A stretch of 64,000 nucleotides of DNA, taken from an uncultured Sinobacteraceae bacterium. Lineage in GTDB: Bacteria > Pseudomonadota > Gammaproteobacteria > Nevskiales > Nevskiaceae. The stretch lies in contig CAIJRD010000013.1 in NCBI GenBank assembly GCA_903822975.1, positions 142,090 to 206,089 on the forward strand, written 5' to 3'. Under the pieces are notes generated by a model that saw only the letters and a program-made list of their open reading frames with translations, was not told the DNA's origin and did not search any database. A program made the position numbers and the translations under genes. This document shows, piece after piece, positions 51,721 through 61,521 of the stretch; the stretch's first letter is position 1, and every line of letters starts with the position of its first letter.

Positions 51721-53661
51721 ATGGCAATGCTGGTCAGTATCGACAACGGCGGTACGCTTACCGACGCGTGCGTGATCTACGGTTCAAAAGTTTTCCATGC
51801 GAAGACGCTGACCACTCCGCACGATCTCACCAAGTGCTTCACCGAGGTGTTGAAAGAGGCGGCGCGCAAGATCTACGGCGAGCCGCGTCTCGGCGCCTTG
51901 CTGGAGGAAGTCGACTACATCCGCTATTCGACGACGCAGGGCACCAATGCCGTGGTCCAGCGCATCGGTCCGCGCATCGGCCTGATTCTGGCGAAGGGCA
52001 GCAAACCTGCCGCACTGCTGCGCAACGACGACGAGAAGGAACTGTTCGGCGTGATGGTCGGCGATCGCATCGGTATGCTCGATCTCAAGCTGCAAGGCGA
52101 AGCGCTCGAAGCCAACATCACCACGGTGATCAATCAGCTGATCTCGAAAGGTGCGAACCGCATCGTCGTCAGCTTCGGCGGCGACACGCTGGTGGCCGAC
52201 GAGGCGCGCGTCAAGCGCATCACGCTGCTGCGCTATCCGCGGCACTTGCTCGGCGCGGTACCGATCCTGTTCTCGCATCAGCTGTCGGACGACCACGACG
52301 ATGGCCGTCGCACCTGGAGCAGTCTGCTGAACTCGTTCCTGCATCCGGCAATGGAACGCTTCCTGTACAACGCCGAGAACGTGCTGCGCGACTACCGCGC
52401 GAAGAATCCGCTGCTGATCTTCGGCAACGACGGCACTTCGACGCGCGTGGCCAAATGCGTAGCGCTGAAGACCTGGGGCTCGGGTCCGCGTGGCGGCATG
52501 GAAGGCGCCAAGGCGATCGCACAACACTACGGCCGCAAGTCGCTGGTGACGATGGACATCGGCGGCACCACCACCGATATCGGCGTGGTCGACAACGCCA
52601 GCGTGCAGGAGCGCCGCTGGGGGCGACTCGAATCGATCGACATCTCGTTTCCGTTGAGCGAAGTCGAAAGTCTCGGCGCCGGCGGCAGCTCGGTGTTCAA
52701 GGTAGCGGGCGGCAAGATCACGATCGGCCCCGAGAGTGTCGGCAGCGCACCCGGACCGGCCTGCTTCGGCCAAGGCGGTCGCCAGGCAACGATCACCGAC
52801 GCGTACCTGCTGATGGGCGTGCTCGATGCCGATTCGTATTTCGGCGGCAATCTCAAGCTCGACGCCGCACGTGCGCGGGCGGCGATCGAGGAGAACATCG
52901 CCAAGCCGCTCGGTGTGAGCGTCGACGATGCGCTGTTGCGGATGGAGCGTGCCTACGAGGCGCGCATCGCCGAGGCGATCAAGCCGCACGTACGCGCCGA
53001 CGGCAGCACCTGCTTGCTGGCCTTCGGCGGCGCCGGGCCGATCTCGGCCTGCGGTGTGGCCGACCAGCTCGGCATCAAGGAAATCATCGTGCCGCGCCTC
53101 GCTGCCGTGTTCAGCGCCTTCGGCATCGGCTTCAGCGATATCTCGCACAGCTACGACGGTGCGCTCGACGACATCAGCAACAAAGGACTGACCGCCACGC
53201 TCGACGGCTTGCAGGCGCGCGCGCAACGCGACATGTACGCCGAAGGATTCGACCTCGAAGAGTGCAGCGTCGAGCGCGCGGTGAACTTCAGCCGCAAGGG
53301 CGTTGATGCCTCGCATCACCTGAATGGTGTGACCAAGTTGCCGGCCGGCATCAAGGCCGACGACAAACCGCGCGTGCAGCTACGGGCAACCAAACGCATC
53401 CCGCATTTTTCGATGAAGCCGCTCGACGGCAGCAAAGCCGTGGCGGCCAAGACCACGCGTACGCGCGGCGACTTGCGGTTGTACAAGCTCGAAGACATGC
53501 GCTCCGGCGAGCACGGCGCCGGCCCCGCGATCATCGAGGAAGAGTACTTCACCTGCCAGGTCCCGCAAGGCTGGCAGTTTTCGATCAACGAGAACCACGA
53601 CATCGTGCTGCAGCGCGCCGCTGAGCCGGCGGCTGTCGCCAAAGGAGCCAAGCGCAAATGA
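51721..53661 (+). CDS. acetophenone-carboxylase-like subunit 1 (HyuA-type)
   Basis: ATP-dependent carboxylase subunit of the hydantoinase/oxoprolinase HyuA family, 646 residues (about 70 kDa). N-terminal nucleotide site: VSIDNGGTLTDACVIYGSKV. Central part: SLLNSFLHPAMERFL, GSGPRGGMEGAKAIA, LVTMDIGGTTTDIGVVD. C-terminal: FGGAGPISACGVADQLGI. ATG 51721 follows GGGGGAG by 6 nt; upstream codons are not conserved-looking. The order HyuA, small Zn protein, HyuA, HyuB matches apc1-apc4 of acetophenone carboxylase rather than the three-gene acetone carboxylase. Confidence 0.88.
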   Translation: MAMLVSIDNGGTLTDACVIYGSKVFHAKTLTTPHDLTKCFTEVLKEAARKIYGEPRLGALLEEVDYIRYSTTQGTNAVVQRIGPRIGLILAKGSKPAALLRNDDEKELFGVMVGDRIGMLDLKLQGEALEANITTVINQLISKGANRIVVSFGGDTLVADEARVKRITLLRYPRHLLGAVPILFSHQLSDDHDDGRRTWSSLLNSFLHPAMERFLYNAENVLRDYRAKNPLLIFGNDGTSTRVAKCVALKTWGSGPRGGMEGAKAIAQHYGRKSLVTMDIGGTTTDIGVVDNASVQERRWGRLESIDISFPLSEVESLGAGGSSVFKVAGGKITIGPESVGSAPGPACFGQGGRQATITDAYLLMGVLDADSYFGGNLKLDAARARAAIEENIAKPLGVSVDDALLRMERAYEARIAEAIKPHVRADGSTCLLAFGGAGPISACGVADQLGIKEIIVPRLAAVFSAFGIGFSDISHSYDGALDDISNKGLTATLDGLQARAQRDMYAEGFDLEECSVERAVNFSRKGVDASHHLNGVTKLPAGIKADDKPRVQLRATKRIPHFSMKPLDGSKAVAAKTTRTRGDLRLYKLEDMRSGEHGAGPAIIEEEYFTCQVPQGWQFSINENHDIVLQRAAEPAAVAKGAKRK

Positions 53662-54080
53662 AAGTGCCGATGACCGAATACCTCGCGATCGATCTGGATC
53701 GTGAACTGTGGGAGTGCCGCGTCTGCAATCACGTGGTCGGTTCCGCGCGAGCGCCGTACAAGGAAGGCCTGCTGGTGCACGCACGCGATCCGCGCGAGAT
53801 CCACAAGCCGATTCTCGATCCATCTTACGAATTCACGTTCGCGCCGGACCCGAACTGGGTGCAGATCATCGAGTACTACTGCCCCGAGTGCGGAACCATG
53901 ATGGAAGTGGAATACCTGCCGCCGGGCCATCCGCCGCTGAACGATCTGGAGTTCGATCTGGACGCGCTGAAGGCGCAATGGGCCAAGCGCGCGCCGATGG
54001 ACCTGTCGACCATCGCCGGACCGGCACCGGCCGGCGTCGATTACCGCAGCCACATGCACAGCCGCGCAGGAGCACGCTGA
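53658..54080 (+). CDS. ketone carboxylase small zinc subunit (Apc2/AcxC-like)
   Basis: A 140-residue protein with two CxxC pairs (WECRVCNHVVG at about 19-29 and YYCPECGTMM at about 73-82), fitting a structural zinc site as in acetone and acetophenone carboxylase gamma subunits. The start overlaps the previous stop by 4 nt (ATGA), and the stop overlaps the next start (TGATG). The small subunit size (about 15-16 kDa) agrees with Apc2. Confidence 0.88.
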   Translation: MKVPMTEYLAIDLDRELWECRVCNHVVGSARAPYKEGLLVHARDPREIHKPILDPSYEFTFAPDPNWVQIIEYYCPECGTMMEVEYLPPGHPPLNDLEFDLDALKAQWAKRAPMDLSTIAGPAPAGVDYRSHMHSRAGAR

Positions 54081-56272
54081 TGAAACGAGTCGCCGTTGAT
54101 ATCGGAGGCACCTTCACCGACTGCTTCATGGTCTGGGACTCGCACTACATCGAATCGAAGGCGCTGACCACGCATCACAATCTCGCGCTGGGATTCCGTG
54201 AAGCACTGCAGGCCGGCTGCGCCAAGCTCGATCTCGACATGCAGCACGTGCTGTCGCAGGTCGACTCAGTGCGTTACGCCACCACACTCGGCACCAACGC
54301 GCTGATCCAGCGCAAAGGTCCGCGCGTGGCGCTGTTGACCACCTGTGGCTACGAAAGCTCGGTGCCGTTATCGCGCGGCCGCGGCTACGGTGAAGGTCTC
54401 GACATGCGCGCGCAGCAGGATCTGCCGGGTGCTTGCCGCCCGGACGCGCTGGTGCCGATCCCGATGATCGCGGGTGTGCGTGAGCGCATCGACGCGGTCG
54501 GCAACGTGCTGATGGCGCTCGACGAAGACGACCTGCGCGAGAAGATTCGCAATCTGGTCGATCGCGGCGCGCAGTCGTTCGTGGTGTCGCTGGTCAATGC
54601 CGTCGCCAATCCGGTGCACGAGCGCCGCGTGCAGGAAGTGCTGCTGGAGGAATATCCGGAAACCCTGCTGGGCGCGATGCCGATCGTGATGGCGCACAAG
54701 GTTGCGGGCCGCAAGGGCGAATACGTGCGGACTTCGTCGGCGATCATCGATGCGTTTCTGCACGACGTGATGTATCACGGCCTGTCGTCGCTGGAATTGA
54801 ATCTGCGCGAGTCGAGCTACCAGAAGCCGATGCTGGTGATCCACAACTCCGGCGGCATGGCGCAGCTGAATTCGACCGATGCACTGCAGACAATCCACTC
54901 CGGCCCGGTCGCTGGCGTCAGCGCGTCCGAGCATCTGGCGGCGGAAGCCGATCTCGGCAACGTCATCTGCACCGACATGGGCGGCACCAGTTTCGACATC
55001 GGCCTCGTCGTCGAAGGCGGCGTCAAGCATTACGACTTCAATCCGGTGATCGAACGCTGGCTGGTGTCGGTGCCGATGATCCATCTGGTCACGCTCGGCG
55101 CTGGCGGCGGCTCGATCGTCAACTACGACCGCATGCATCAGACCGTGCAGGTCGGCCCGGCCAGTGCCGGCTCCGATCCGGGTCCGGCCTGCTACGACCG
55201 CGGCGGCCTCAAGCCGACCGTGACCGATGCCGATCTCGTGCTCGGTTATCTGTCTGCCGACAACTACGCCGGCGGCCAGATCAAGCTGAAGGCAGCGCGC
55301 GCGAAGCAATCGATCGAAGAAGAGATCTGCGATGTGCTCGACTGCTCGGTGACCGAAGCCGCGCTGATGGTCAAGCGCCGCGTCGATGCCAACATGGCCA
55401 ACGGCATCGCCACCGAGCTGCGTGCGCGCGGCTACGATCCGCACACGTTCACGCTGCTGGCCTACGGCGGCAATGGTCCGCTGCACGCCTGCGGCATCGC
55501 CAGCGTGCTCGGCATCGATCGCATCCTGGTGCCGCCGTTCTGTTCGGTGTTCTCGGCGGTCGGCGCCGGCAACATGCATCAGCTGCACATCCATGAACGT
55601 TCGCTGTTCATGTGGATCTTCGACAGCAACACCCGCAAGCTCTACAACGACTTCGCCGCGTTCAACACCATCGTCGAAGAACTCGAAGAAGCGGGCCGTC
55701 AGGATCTGTTGCGCCAGGGCATGGCGCGCACCGACATCAAGCACCGGCTCGAACTCGATCTTCGCTACGGCAATCAGCTCGCGCAGACCACGGTGATCGC
55801 ATCCAAGCTGCGTCTGGAAAAAATGGACGACGTGATGGCGATCATCAAGCAGTTCTCGGTCGACTACGGCAACCGCTTCGGCAAGGGCAGCGAAGCGCCC
55901 GAGGCCGGCATCCGCATCAACACCATCCGTGTGCAGAGCTACGTCGAACTCGAAACGGTCAACCTCAGCAACATCAAGCCGAGTGCCGACAAGAAAGCGG
56001 CGCCAACGCCGAGCGGCACGCGCAAGTGCCACTTCGTCGGCCACACGCAGGCACTCGACACACAATTGTACGAGCGCACCAGCATCGAGAACGGCGCCGA
56101 GATCAGCGGGCCGGCGGTGATCGTGTCGCCGACGACGACCTATCTGGTCGAGCCGGGCTGGCGCGTGCAGTTCGGCGAACACGGTGCCGCCTGGTTCATG
56201 CGCGCGGGCGCCAAAGCCGGCAAGGCGCCGTCGAAGTCGGCCACGGTTGCGAAGAATGTCTCGCTGGTCTGA
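54080..56272 (+). CDS. acetophenone-carboxylase-like subunit 3 (HyuA-type)
   Basis: Second HyuA-family subunit, 730 residues (about 80 kDa). N-terminal RVAVDIGGTFTDCFMVWDSH, IHSGPVAGVSASEHLAAEAD, VICTDMGGTSFDIGLVVEGG, LGAGGGSIVNY, SAGSDPGPACYDRGG, LLAYGGNGPLHACGIASVLGI. These phosphate-binding and hinge motifs are complete, so it is the likely ATP-hydrolysing, ketone-activating subunit. Translationally coupled to the zinc subunit. Confidence 0.9.
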   Translation: MKRVAVDIGGTFTDCFMVWDSHYIESKALTTHHNLALGFREALQAGCAKLDLDMQHVLSQVDSVRYATTLGTNALIQRKGPRVALLTTCGYESSVPLSRGRGYGEGLDMRAQQDLPGACRPDALVPIPMIAGVRERIDAVGNVLMALDEDDLREKIRNLVDRGAQSFVVSLVNAVANPVHERRVQEVLLEEYPETLLGAMPIVMAHKVAGRKGEYVRTSSAIIDAFLHDVMYHGLSSLELNLRESSYQKPMLVIHNSGGMAQLNSTDALQTIHSGPVAGVSASEHLAAEADLGNVICTDMGGTSFDIGLVVEGGVKHYDFNPVIERWLVSVPMIHLVTLGAGGGSIVNYDRMHQTVQVGPASAGSDPGPACYDRGGLKPTVTDADLVLGYLSADNYAGGQIKLKAARAKQSIEEEICDVLDCSVTEAALMVKRRVDANMANGIATELRARGYDPHTFTLLAYGGNGPLHACGIASVLGIDRILVPPFCSVFSAVGAGNMHQLHIHERSLFMWIFDSNTRKLYNDFAAFNTIVEELEEAGRQDLLRQGMARTDIKHRLELDLRYGNQLAQTTVIASKLRLEKMDDVMAIIKQFSVDYGNRFGKGSEAPEAGIRINTIRVQSYVELETVNLSNIKPSADKKAAPTPSGTRKCHFVGHTQALDTQLYERTSIENGAEISGPAVIVSPTTTYLVEPGWRVQFGEHGAAWFMRAGAKAGKAPSKSATVAKNVSLV

Positions 56273-56310
56273 GTCGCCGACTCAACAGTTCCACTTATTC
56301 GGAGAAGCTC

Positions 56311-58695
56311 ATGGGTAAAGTAGAAAAGCCGGCACTGGTGGATCGCGAGCAACTGCTGATCGACCGCTTCCTCGCCGACAACGTGCTGTTCCTCGGTCCC
56401 GATCCGGAGATCATGGAAGAGCACGACATTTCTCCGCGCAGCGCGATGGAAGAGGCTGCGCTGAAGAAGAACATCGATCCCGCCGTGCAGGCGCTGATCC
56501 GCGACCGCCTGCAGGCCGGCGCCAACGAATCGTTCGAGATGCTCGAGCAGATGGGTGCGGCACCCGGTGCGAAGTGGGGCGATCTGATTACGGGTGTATT
56601 CACTGCCAGCGGCGACCTCGGCGTCTGCAGTGCCGGCGGCGTGCTGATATTCGCGTCGCTGGTGCATCATCCAGTGAGATTCATCAATAAATACTGGGCG
56701 ACGGACCCGACCGTCGGCATCCGCAAGGGCGACGGCTTCATCCACAACGACGCGCGCTACGGCAACATCCACAATACCGACCAGTCGTTGATGGTGCCGA
56801 TCTTCTACGACGGCAAACTGGTGGCCTGGGCCGGAGCGACCGTACACGAAGGCGAAAACGGCGCGATCGAGCCGGGCGGCATGCCGTCGGCGGCGGAGTC
56901 GGTGTACGAAGAAGGTCTGAAGATGTCGCCGTTCAAAGTGGTCGAGAACTACGAGCTGAAAAAAGATCTGGTCACCTTCCTGCAGAATTCGACGCGCGAG
57001 CCGAAGCTGCAGTTCGAAGACATGAAGACCAAGCTGTACGCCTGTCGTCGTATCGAGCAACGCGTGCTGGCGACGATCGAAGAGTTCGGCCTCGATGCGG
57101 TGATCGTGGCGCTGCGCAAGGGCCTTGAAGACTGCAAGGAAGAGGTCTTGCGGCGACTGGTGGAATGGCCGGACGGCACCGTGCGTACGATGTGCATCGC
57201 CGACTCCACGCTGCGCGAAAACGCGATGATCAAGATCACGCTGGAAGTGCGCAAGCGCGGCTCCGAGCTGATCTGCGACTTCCGCGGCTCCAGCCCCGAA
57301 TTCGCCAACCGCTGCAATAACACCTTGCTGTCTTCGCTCAAGGGCATGCTGGCGCAATTGTTCCTGGTGTTCGTGTGGCCGGACCTGCCGCGCAATCAGG
57401 CGGTGTTCGCGCCGATCCAGGTGATCACCGATCCGAAGTCGGCACTGCATTCCTCGTACACCACGCCGAACGCGCAGTCGATGATGACCTTCTTCCCGGC
57501 GTTCACCGCGATGCAGCTGGCGGTGTCGAAGTTCATGTATGGCTGCCCGGAGAAATACTCGAAACTGATTGCGCCCTGGCACAACATGATCCGAACCTTC
57601 ATCTGGGGCGGCATCACCCAGCACAACGAGATGGTCGGCAATCTCTGCGCGGATCTCAACGGCATGGGCGGTGGCGCGCGCGCCGATCGCGATGGCGAAC
57701 ATGCGATCGCGCCGATCTTTGCGCCGATGGCCGATCTCGGCGAGCAGGAACTCAACGAGGAAGAAGTGCCGTTCATTCAGATCGTCAGCAAGAAGCTGAT
57801 GCGCGACAACCAGGCCTTCGGCAAGTATCGCGGCGGCCAGGGCTACGAGATGATCGCATCGAGTCTCGGCAGCCCGCTGTGGGGCTTCATGACCTGCTGC
57901 ATCGGTTCGAAGATGGGCTCGGTGCCAGGCCTGTTCGGCGGCTATGGTGCGCCGACCTATCCGCTGTGCAAGGTCAAGAACGTCGACGTGTTCGAGGTGA
58001 TGAAGACGACGCCGAAGAAGTTCGAGTTCTCGATCGTCGACATCATGAACAAGCGGCCGTTCGCCGGCGCTTCCTACACCACGCATCACACCGGGTTGCA
58101 GTTCGAGCTGGCCAAACGCGGCGAGCTGTACATGATCACGCAGGGTGCGGGTGGCGGCTATGGCGACGTGCTGGAGCGCGATCCGGAACTGGTGATCAAA
58201 GATCTCGAAGAGAACCTGATCTCGCACGAGACCGCGCGCGAAATCTACCGCATCGTCTACAACCCGGAGACCTTGCTGCTCGATCGCGATGCCACCGACA
58301 AGGCGCGCGCGGCCGAGCGTAAGGCGCGCAAAAAACGTGGCGTGCCGTACAAGAGCTTCGTGAAAAAGTGGACGACGAAAGAGCCGCCGGCGCACCTGCC
58401 GTTCTACGGCAGCTGGGGCAGCGATCGCTCGACGATCTTCGCCGGGCCGTATGGCGGCATGCCGCGGCAAAAGATGAATGCGGGCGCAATTGAGCCGGTC
58501 TACATGCCGAATCCGCGCGACGTGAAAATCGCCGAGCTGGAAGCGCGGTTGGCGCAGTACGAAGGCGTCGGCACGGCGAAGGCGGCGATGAGCGCGAAGG
58601 CGACGGCGCCTGCGAAAGCCAGCGGCGCAAGCAAGTCGTCCAGCGCCAAGTCGGCCACGGCAAAGGCACGCAAGCCGGGAACTCGGAAGGCCTGA
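56311..58695 (+). CDS. acetophenone-carboxylase-like subunit 4 (HyuB-type) with basic Ala/Lys tail
   Basis: HyuB-family subunit, 794 residues. Motifs: GVFTASGDLGVCSAGGVLIF, GDGFIHNDARYGNIHNTDQS, CDFRGSSPEFANRCNNTLLS, YTTPNAQSMMTFFPAFTAMQ, FGKYRGGQGYEMIASSLG. ATG 56311 follows GGAG by 6 nt. Residues from about 755 to the end are a low-complexity Ala/Lys/Ser/Thr tail (SAKATAPAKASGASKSSSAK) that resembles histone-H1-type sequence and is not expected in HyuB proteins. The apc5-type fifth subunit is not in this window. Confidence 0.9.
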   Translation: MGKVEKPALVDREQLLIDRFLADNVLFLGPDPEIMEEHDISPRSAMEEAALKKNIDPAVQALIRDRLQAGANESFEMLEQMGAAPGAKWGDLITGVFTASGDLGVCSAGGVLIFASLVHHPVRFINKYWATDPTVGIRKGDGFIHNDARYGNIHNTDQSLMVPIFYDGKLVAWAGATVHEGENGAIEPGGMPSAAESVYEEGLKMSPFKVVENYELKKDLVTFLQNSTREPKLQFEDMKTKLYACRRIEQRVLATIEEFGLDAVIVALRKGLEDCKEEVLRRLVEWPDGTVRTMCIADSTLRENAMIKITLEVRKRGSELICDFRGSSPEFANRCNNTLLSSLKGMLAQLFLVFVWPDLPRNQAVFAPIQVITDPKSALHSSYTTPNAQSMMTFFPAFTAMQLAVSKFMYGCPEKYSKLIAPWHNMIRTFIWGGITQHNEMVGNLCADLNGMGGGARADRDGEHAIAPIFAPMADLGEQELNEEEVPFIQIVSKKLMRDNQAFGKYRGGQGYEMIASSLGSPLWGFMTCCIGSKMGSVPGLFGGYGAPTYPLCKVKNVDVFEVMKTTPKKFEFSIVDIMNKRPFAGASYTTHHTGLQFELAKRGELYMITQGAGGGYGDVLERDPELVIKDLEENLISHETAREIYRIVYNPETLLLDRDATDKARAAERKARKKRGVPYKSFVKKWTTKEPPAHLPFYGSWGSDRSTIFAGPYGGMPRQKMNAGAIEPVYMPNPRDVKIAELEARLAQYEGVGTAKAAMSAKATAPAKASGASKSSSAKSATAKARKPGTRKA

Positions 58696-58702
58696 GAACG
58701 CG

Positions 58703-59866
58703 ATGACGGCCTGCATCGTCGGCTGGGGACATTCGCGCTTCGGCCGCTCGGCCGAGGATCTCGAAGGGCTGATCGTCGGCGTGACGCGCGCCGCACTCGC
58801 CGATGCCGGCGTTGCGGCTGAAGATGTCGATGCGATCTGGCTCGGACACTACAACGGCGGCATGGTGCCGGACGGCTTCTGTTCCTCGCTGGTGTCGCAG
58901 GCCGACGCGGGCTTGCGCTGGAAGCCGGCGACGCGTGTGGAGAACGCGTGTGCGACCGGCTCGGCCGCGGTGTTCTCCGCGATCGACGCGATCGATGCGG
59001 GGCGTGTGCGCGTCGCGCTGGTGGTTGGTGTGGAAAAGATGACGGCGGTCGCCGGTGCGGAAGTCACACGCGTGCTCGGCAACGCCAGCTACGTGCGCGA
59101 CGAAGCCGCGCGCGGCATGACGTTTCCAGGCCTGTTCGGCGAAATCGCCGAAGCCTATTTCGCGCGCTATGGGGATCACTCGGCCACGCTGGCAAAAATC
59201 GCGGCGAAGAATCACGCCAACGGCGCGCGCAATCCGCTCGCGCACATGCAGAAAGACCTTGGCTTCGACTACTGCAACACGGTGTCGCCGTCGAACCCGC
59301 TGATCGCCGGCCCTCTGCGCAAGACCGATTGCTCGCTGGTGTCGGACGGTGCCGCCGCCATCCTGTTGACCGACGAGGCAACCGCGAAGCACATGCGCCG
59401 TGCCGTGCGCATTCGCGCGCATGCGCAGGTCAACGATTTCCTGCCGATGTCGCGCAAGGACATCACCGCGTTCGAAGGACCGCGGCGCGCCCTGTCGCAG
59501 GTGTTCGAACACGCCGGTATCGGCGTGCACGACCTCTCGCTGGCCGAGGTGCACGACTGCTTCACGATGGCCGAGTTGATGATTTACGAGGCGATGGGAC
59601 TTGCCGAACAGGGGCAGGGCGCTCGCGCGATCGACAGCGGACTGGTTGCCGCGGGCGGCAGGCTGCCGGTGAATCCTTCCGGCGGACTCAAGGCCAAGGG
59701 CCATCCGATTGGTGCGACGGGAGTGTCGATGCACGCGCTGGCGGCGATGCAACTGTGCGGCGAAGCCGGCGCCATTCAAGTGCCGGGTGCAAGCCTTGCG
59801 GCGGTGTTCAACATGGGCGGCAGCGCAGTCGCCAACTACGCCAGCATTCTGGAGCGCGCCGCATGA
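58703..59866 (+). CDS. thiolase-family protein (SCP-x/acetyl-CoA acetyltransferase type)
   Basis: A 387-residue thiolase. Nucleophilic Cys in TRVENACATGSAAVFSAIDA, the SCP-x-type EVHDCFTMAELMIYEAMGL block, and the C-terminal NPSGGLKAKGHPIGATGVS with the catalytic His. It would cleave the beta-ketoacyl-CoA made after carboxylation and CoA activation. It lies 7 nt after the carboxylase and overlaps the ligase start by 4 nt (ATGA), so is firmly in the operon. Confidence 0.9.
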   Translation: MTACIVGWGHSRFGRSAEDLEGLIVGVTRAALADAGVAAEDVDAIWLGHYNGGMVPDGFCSSLVSQADAGLRWKPATRVENACATGSAAVFSAIDAIDAGRVRVALVVGVEKMTAVAGAEVTRVLGNASYVRDEAARGMTFPGLFGEIAEAYFARYGDHSATLAKIAAKNHANGARNPLAHMQKDLGFDYCNTVSPSNPLIAGPLRKTDCSLVSDGAAAILLTDEATAKHMRRAVRIRAHAQVNDFLPMSRKDITAFEGPRRALSQVFEHAGIGVHDLSLAEVHDCFTMAELMIYEAMGLAEQGQGARAIDSGLVAAGGRLPVNPSGGLKAKGHPIGATGVSMHALAAMQLCGEAGAIQVPGASLAAVFNMGGSAVANYASILERAA

Positions 59867-61443
59867 ATCTGGCGCAACTGCTGCTGCGCACCGCACGCGT
59901 GTTCGGCGATCGACCCGCGCTGTATTTCGGCGACAGCTTGGTCTGCGACTATCGTGGCTTGGAGCGACGCGCACGCCAGGTGGCCGGTTACCTGCAAACC
60001 AGGCTGCAGCTCGAAGCCGGTGCGCGCGTCGGCATCCTGATGCGTAACCTGCCGGAATATCTGGAGGTGCTGTACGGCGCCTGGATCGGTGGCTACGCGG
60101 TGGTTCCGATCAACGCCAAGCTGCACGCCAAGGAAGCGGAATACATCCTGCGCGATGCCGGTGCCGAAGTCCTGTTCGTCTCCGACGATCTGGCGCCCGG
60201 AATGGCACCCTTGCTCGGCGATCTGCCGGCGCTGCGCGCCGTGCTGACACCCGGCACGGCGGAATACAGCGCGCTGTATCAAGGCCCCGCCGTCGAAGAA
60301 GCGGCGCACGCCGACCGCGACGATCTTGCCTGGCTGTTCTACACCTCGGGCACCACCGGCAGGCCGAAGGGCGTGATGCTGACGCACGCCAATCTGCAAA
60401 CGATGATTGCCTGCTACCTCGCCGATGTCGACGCCACCACGGTGGATGACAGCGTGGTCTACGCCGCGCCGCTGTCGCACGCGGCGGGCATGATGAATTT
60501 TCCGCACATGATCGCCGGTGCGGCGCACGTCGTGCCGGCCTCCTGCGGTTTCGATCCCGCGGAACTGGTGGAACTCGCCGCGCGCCGCGGTCGCCTGTCG
60601 ATGTTCGCCGCACCGACGATGGTCAAGCGCCTGGTCGATCACATCGAGAGCAGCGGAATTCCCTCGCGCGGATTCAAGACCATTCTCTACGGCGGCGGGC
60701 CGATGTATCTCGAAGACATCCGCCAGGCCTTGCGCGTGATGGGTGACTGCTTCGCGCAGATCTACGGTCAGGGCGAAACGCCGATGACGATCTCCGCACT
60801 CGGCCGCTACCATTTCAGTAACGTCGAGCACCCACGCTACGAAGCGCGGCTGGCCTCGGTCGGGATCGCACAGACCTTCGTCGAAGTGCGCGTCGGCGAC
60901 GCCGAGGGCCGGCCCATCGCACTCGGCGAAACCGGCGAAGTGCTGGTGCGCGGCGCCAGCGTCATGAAGGGCTACTGGAACAATCCGGAAGCCACCGCAC
61001 GCGCCATCCGCGACGGCTGGCTGTTCACCGGCGATATGGGCGCGATGGACGCGGACGGCTTCCTGACACTGAAGGATCGATCCAAGGACGTCATCATCAG
61101 TGGCGGCTCCAACATCTATCCGCGCGAAGTCGAGGAAGTGCTGTTGCAGCACCACGACGTGCAGGAAGTTTCGGTGGTTGGTCGCCACGATCCCGAATGG
61201 GGCGAAGAAGTTGTCGCCTTCGTAGTCGCCCGGCAAGGCGCCGCACTACAGGCCAGGGATCTTGATGCGCTGTGCTTGCGCAACATCGCGCGCTTCAAGC
61301 GACCCAAGCATTACCGCTTCGTCGACGCGTTGCCGAAGAGCAATTACGGCAAAGTTCTGAAAACCGAGTTGCGCGAAACGCTGGCCGCAGAAGCAGCGGC
61401 CTCGGCGGAGCAGCAGCGACCGAAGCAGAAGGCTGCGTCCTGA
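59863..61443 (+). CDS. acyl-CoA ligase, probably for the beta-keto acid product
   Basis: An ANL-superfamily AMP-forming CoA ligase, 526 residues. P-loop FYTSGTTGRPKGVMLTHAN (A3), LYGGGPMYLED (A4), GQGETPMTISALG (A5), WLFTGDMGAMDADGFLTLKD (A7/A8), and the C-terminal catalytic Lys in KSNYGKVLKTELR (A10). By analogy with the benzoylacetate-CoA ligase that follows acetophenone carboxylase, it activates the beta-keto acid. Start ATG 59863 is coupled to the thiolase. Last gene of the carboxylase operon. Confidence 0.9.
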   Translation: MNLAQLLLRTARVFGDRPALYFGDSLVCDYRGLERRARQVAGYLQTRLQLEAGARVGILMRNLPEYLEVLYGAWIGGYAVVPINAKLHAKEAEYILRDAGAEVLFVSDDLAPGMAPLLGDLPALRAVLTPGTAEYSALYQGPAVEEAAHADRDDLAWLFYTSGTTGRPKGVMLTHANLQTMIACYLADVDATTVDDSVVYAAPLSHAAGMMNFPHMIAGAAHVVPASCGFDPAELVELAARRGRLSMFAAPTMVKRLVDHIESSGIPSRGFKTILYGGGPMYLEDIRQALRVMGDCFAQIYGQGETPMTISALGRYHFSNVEHPRYEARLASVGIAQTFVEVRVGDAEGRPIALGETGEVLVRGASVMKGYWNNPEATARAIRDGWLFTGDMGAMDADGFLTLKDRSKDVIISGGSNIYPREVEEVLLQHHDVQEVSVVGRHDPEWGEEVVAFVVARQGAALQARDLDALCLRNIARFKRPKHYRFVDALPKSNYGKVLKTELRETLAAEAAASAEQQRPKQKAAS

Positions 61444-61456
61444 CGCTCGAATGAGC

Positions 61457-61521
61457 GACATCGATATCGATATCGACATCGACATCGACATCGACATCGA
61501 TATCTGCATCGATATCTGCAT
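61457..61521. repeat. 6-bp tandem repeat GAYATC, about 11 units
   Basis: GACATC and GATATC alternate for 65 nt, with two TGCATC interruptions at the end. Each GATATC is itself a palindrome. In the plus frame it encodes alternating Asp-Ile. Confidence 0.92.

Noticed and set aside
51721..58695. Three-subunit acetone carboxylase or 5-oxoprolinase
   Set aside because: Two HyuA-type subunits plus a small CxxC subunit and HyuB in this order fit the four-subunit acetophenone carboxylase core better.
54368..58716. Minus-strand frames of about 600 and 860 codons opposite the carboxylase genes
   Set aside because: Shadow frames with Arg/His/Ala/Val bias; plus-strand genes are coupled, motif-rich and have ribosome sites.
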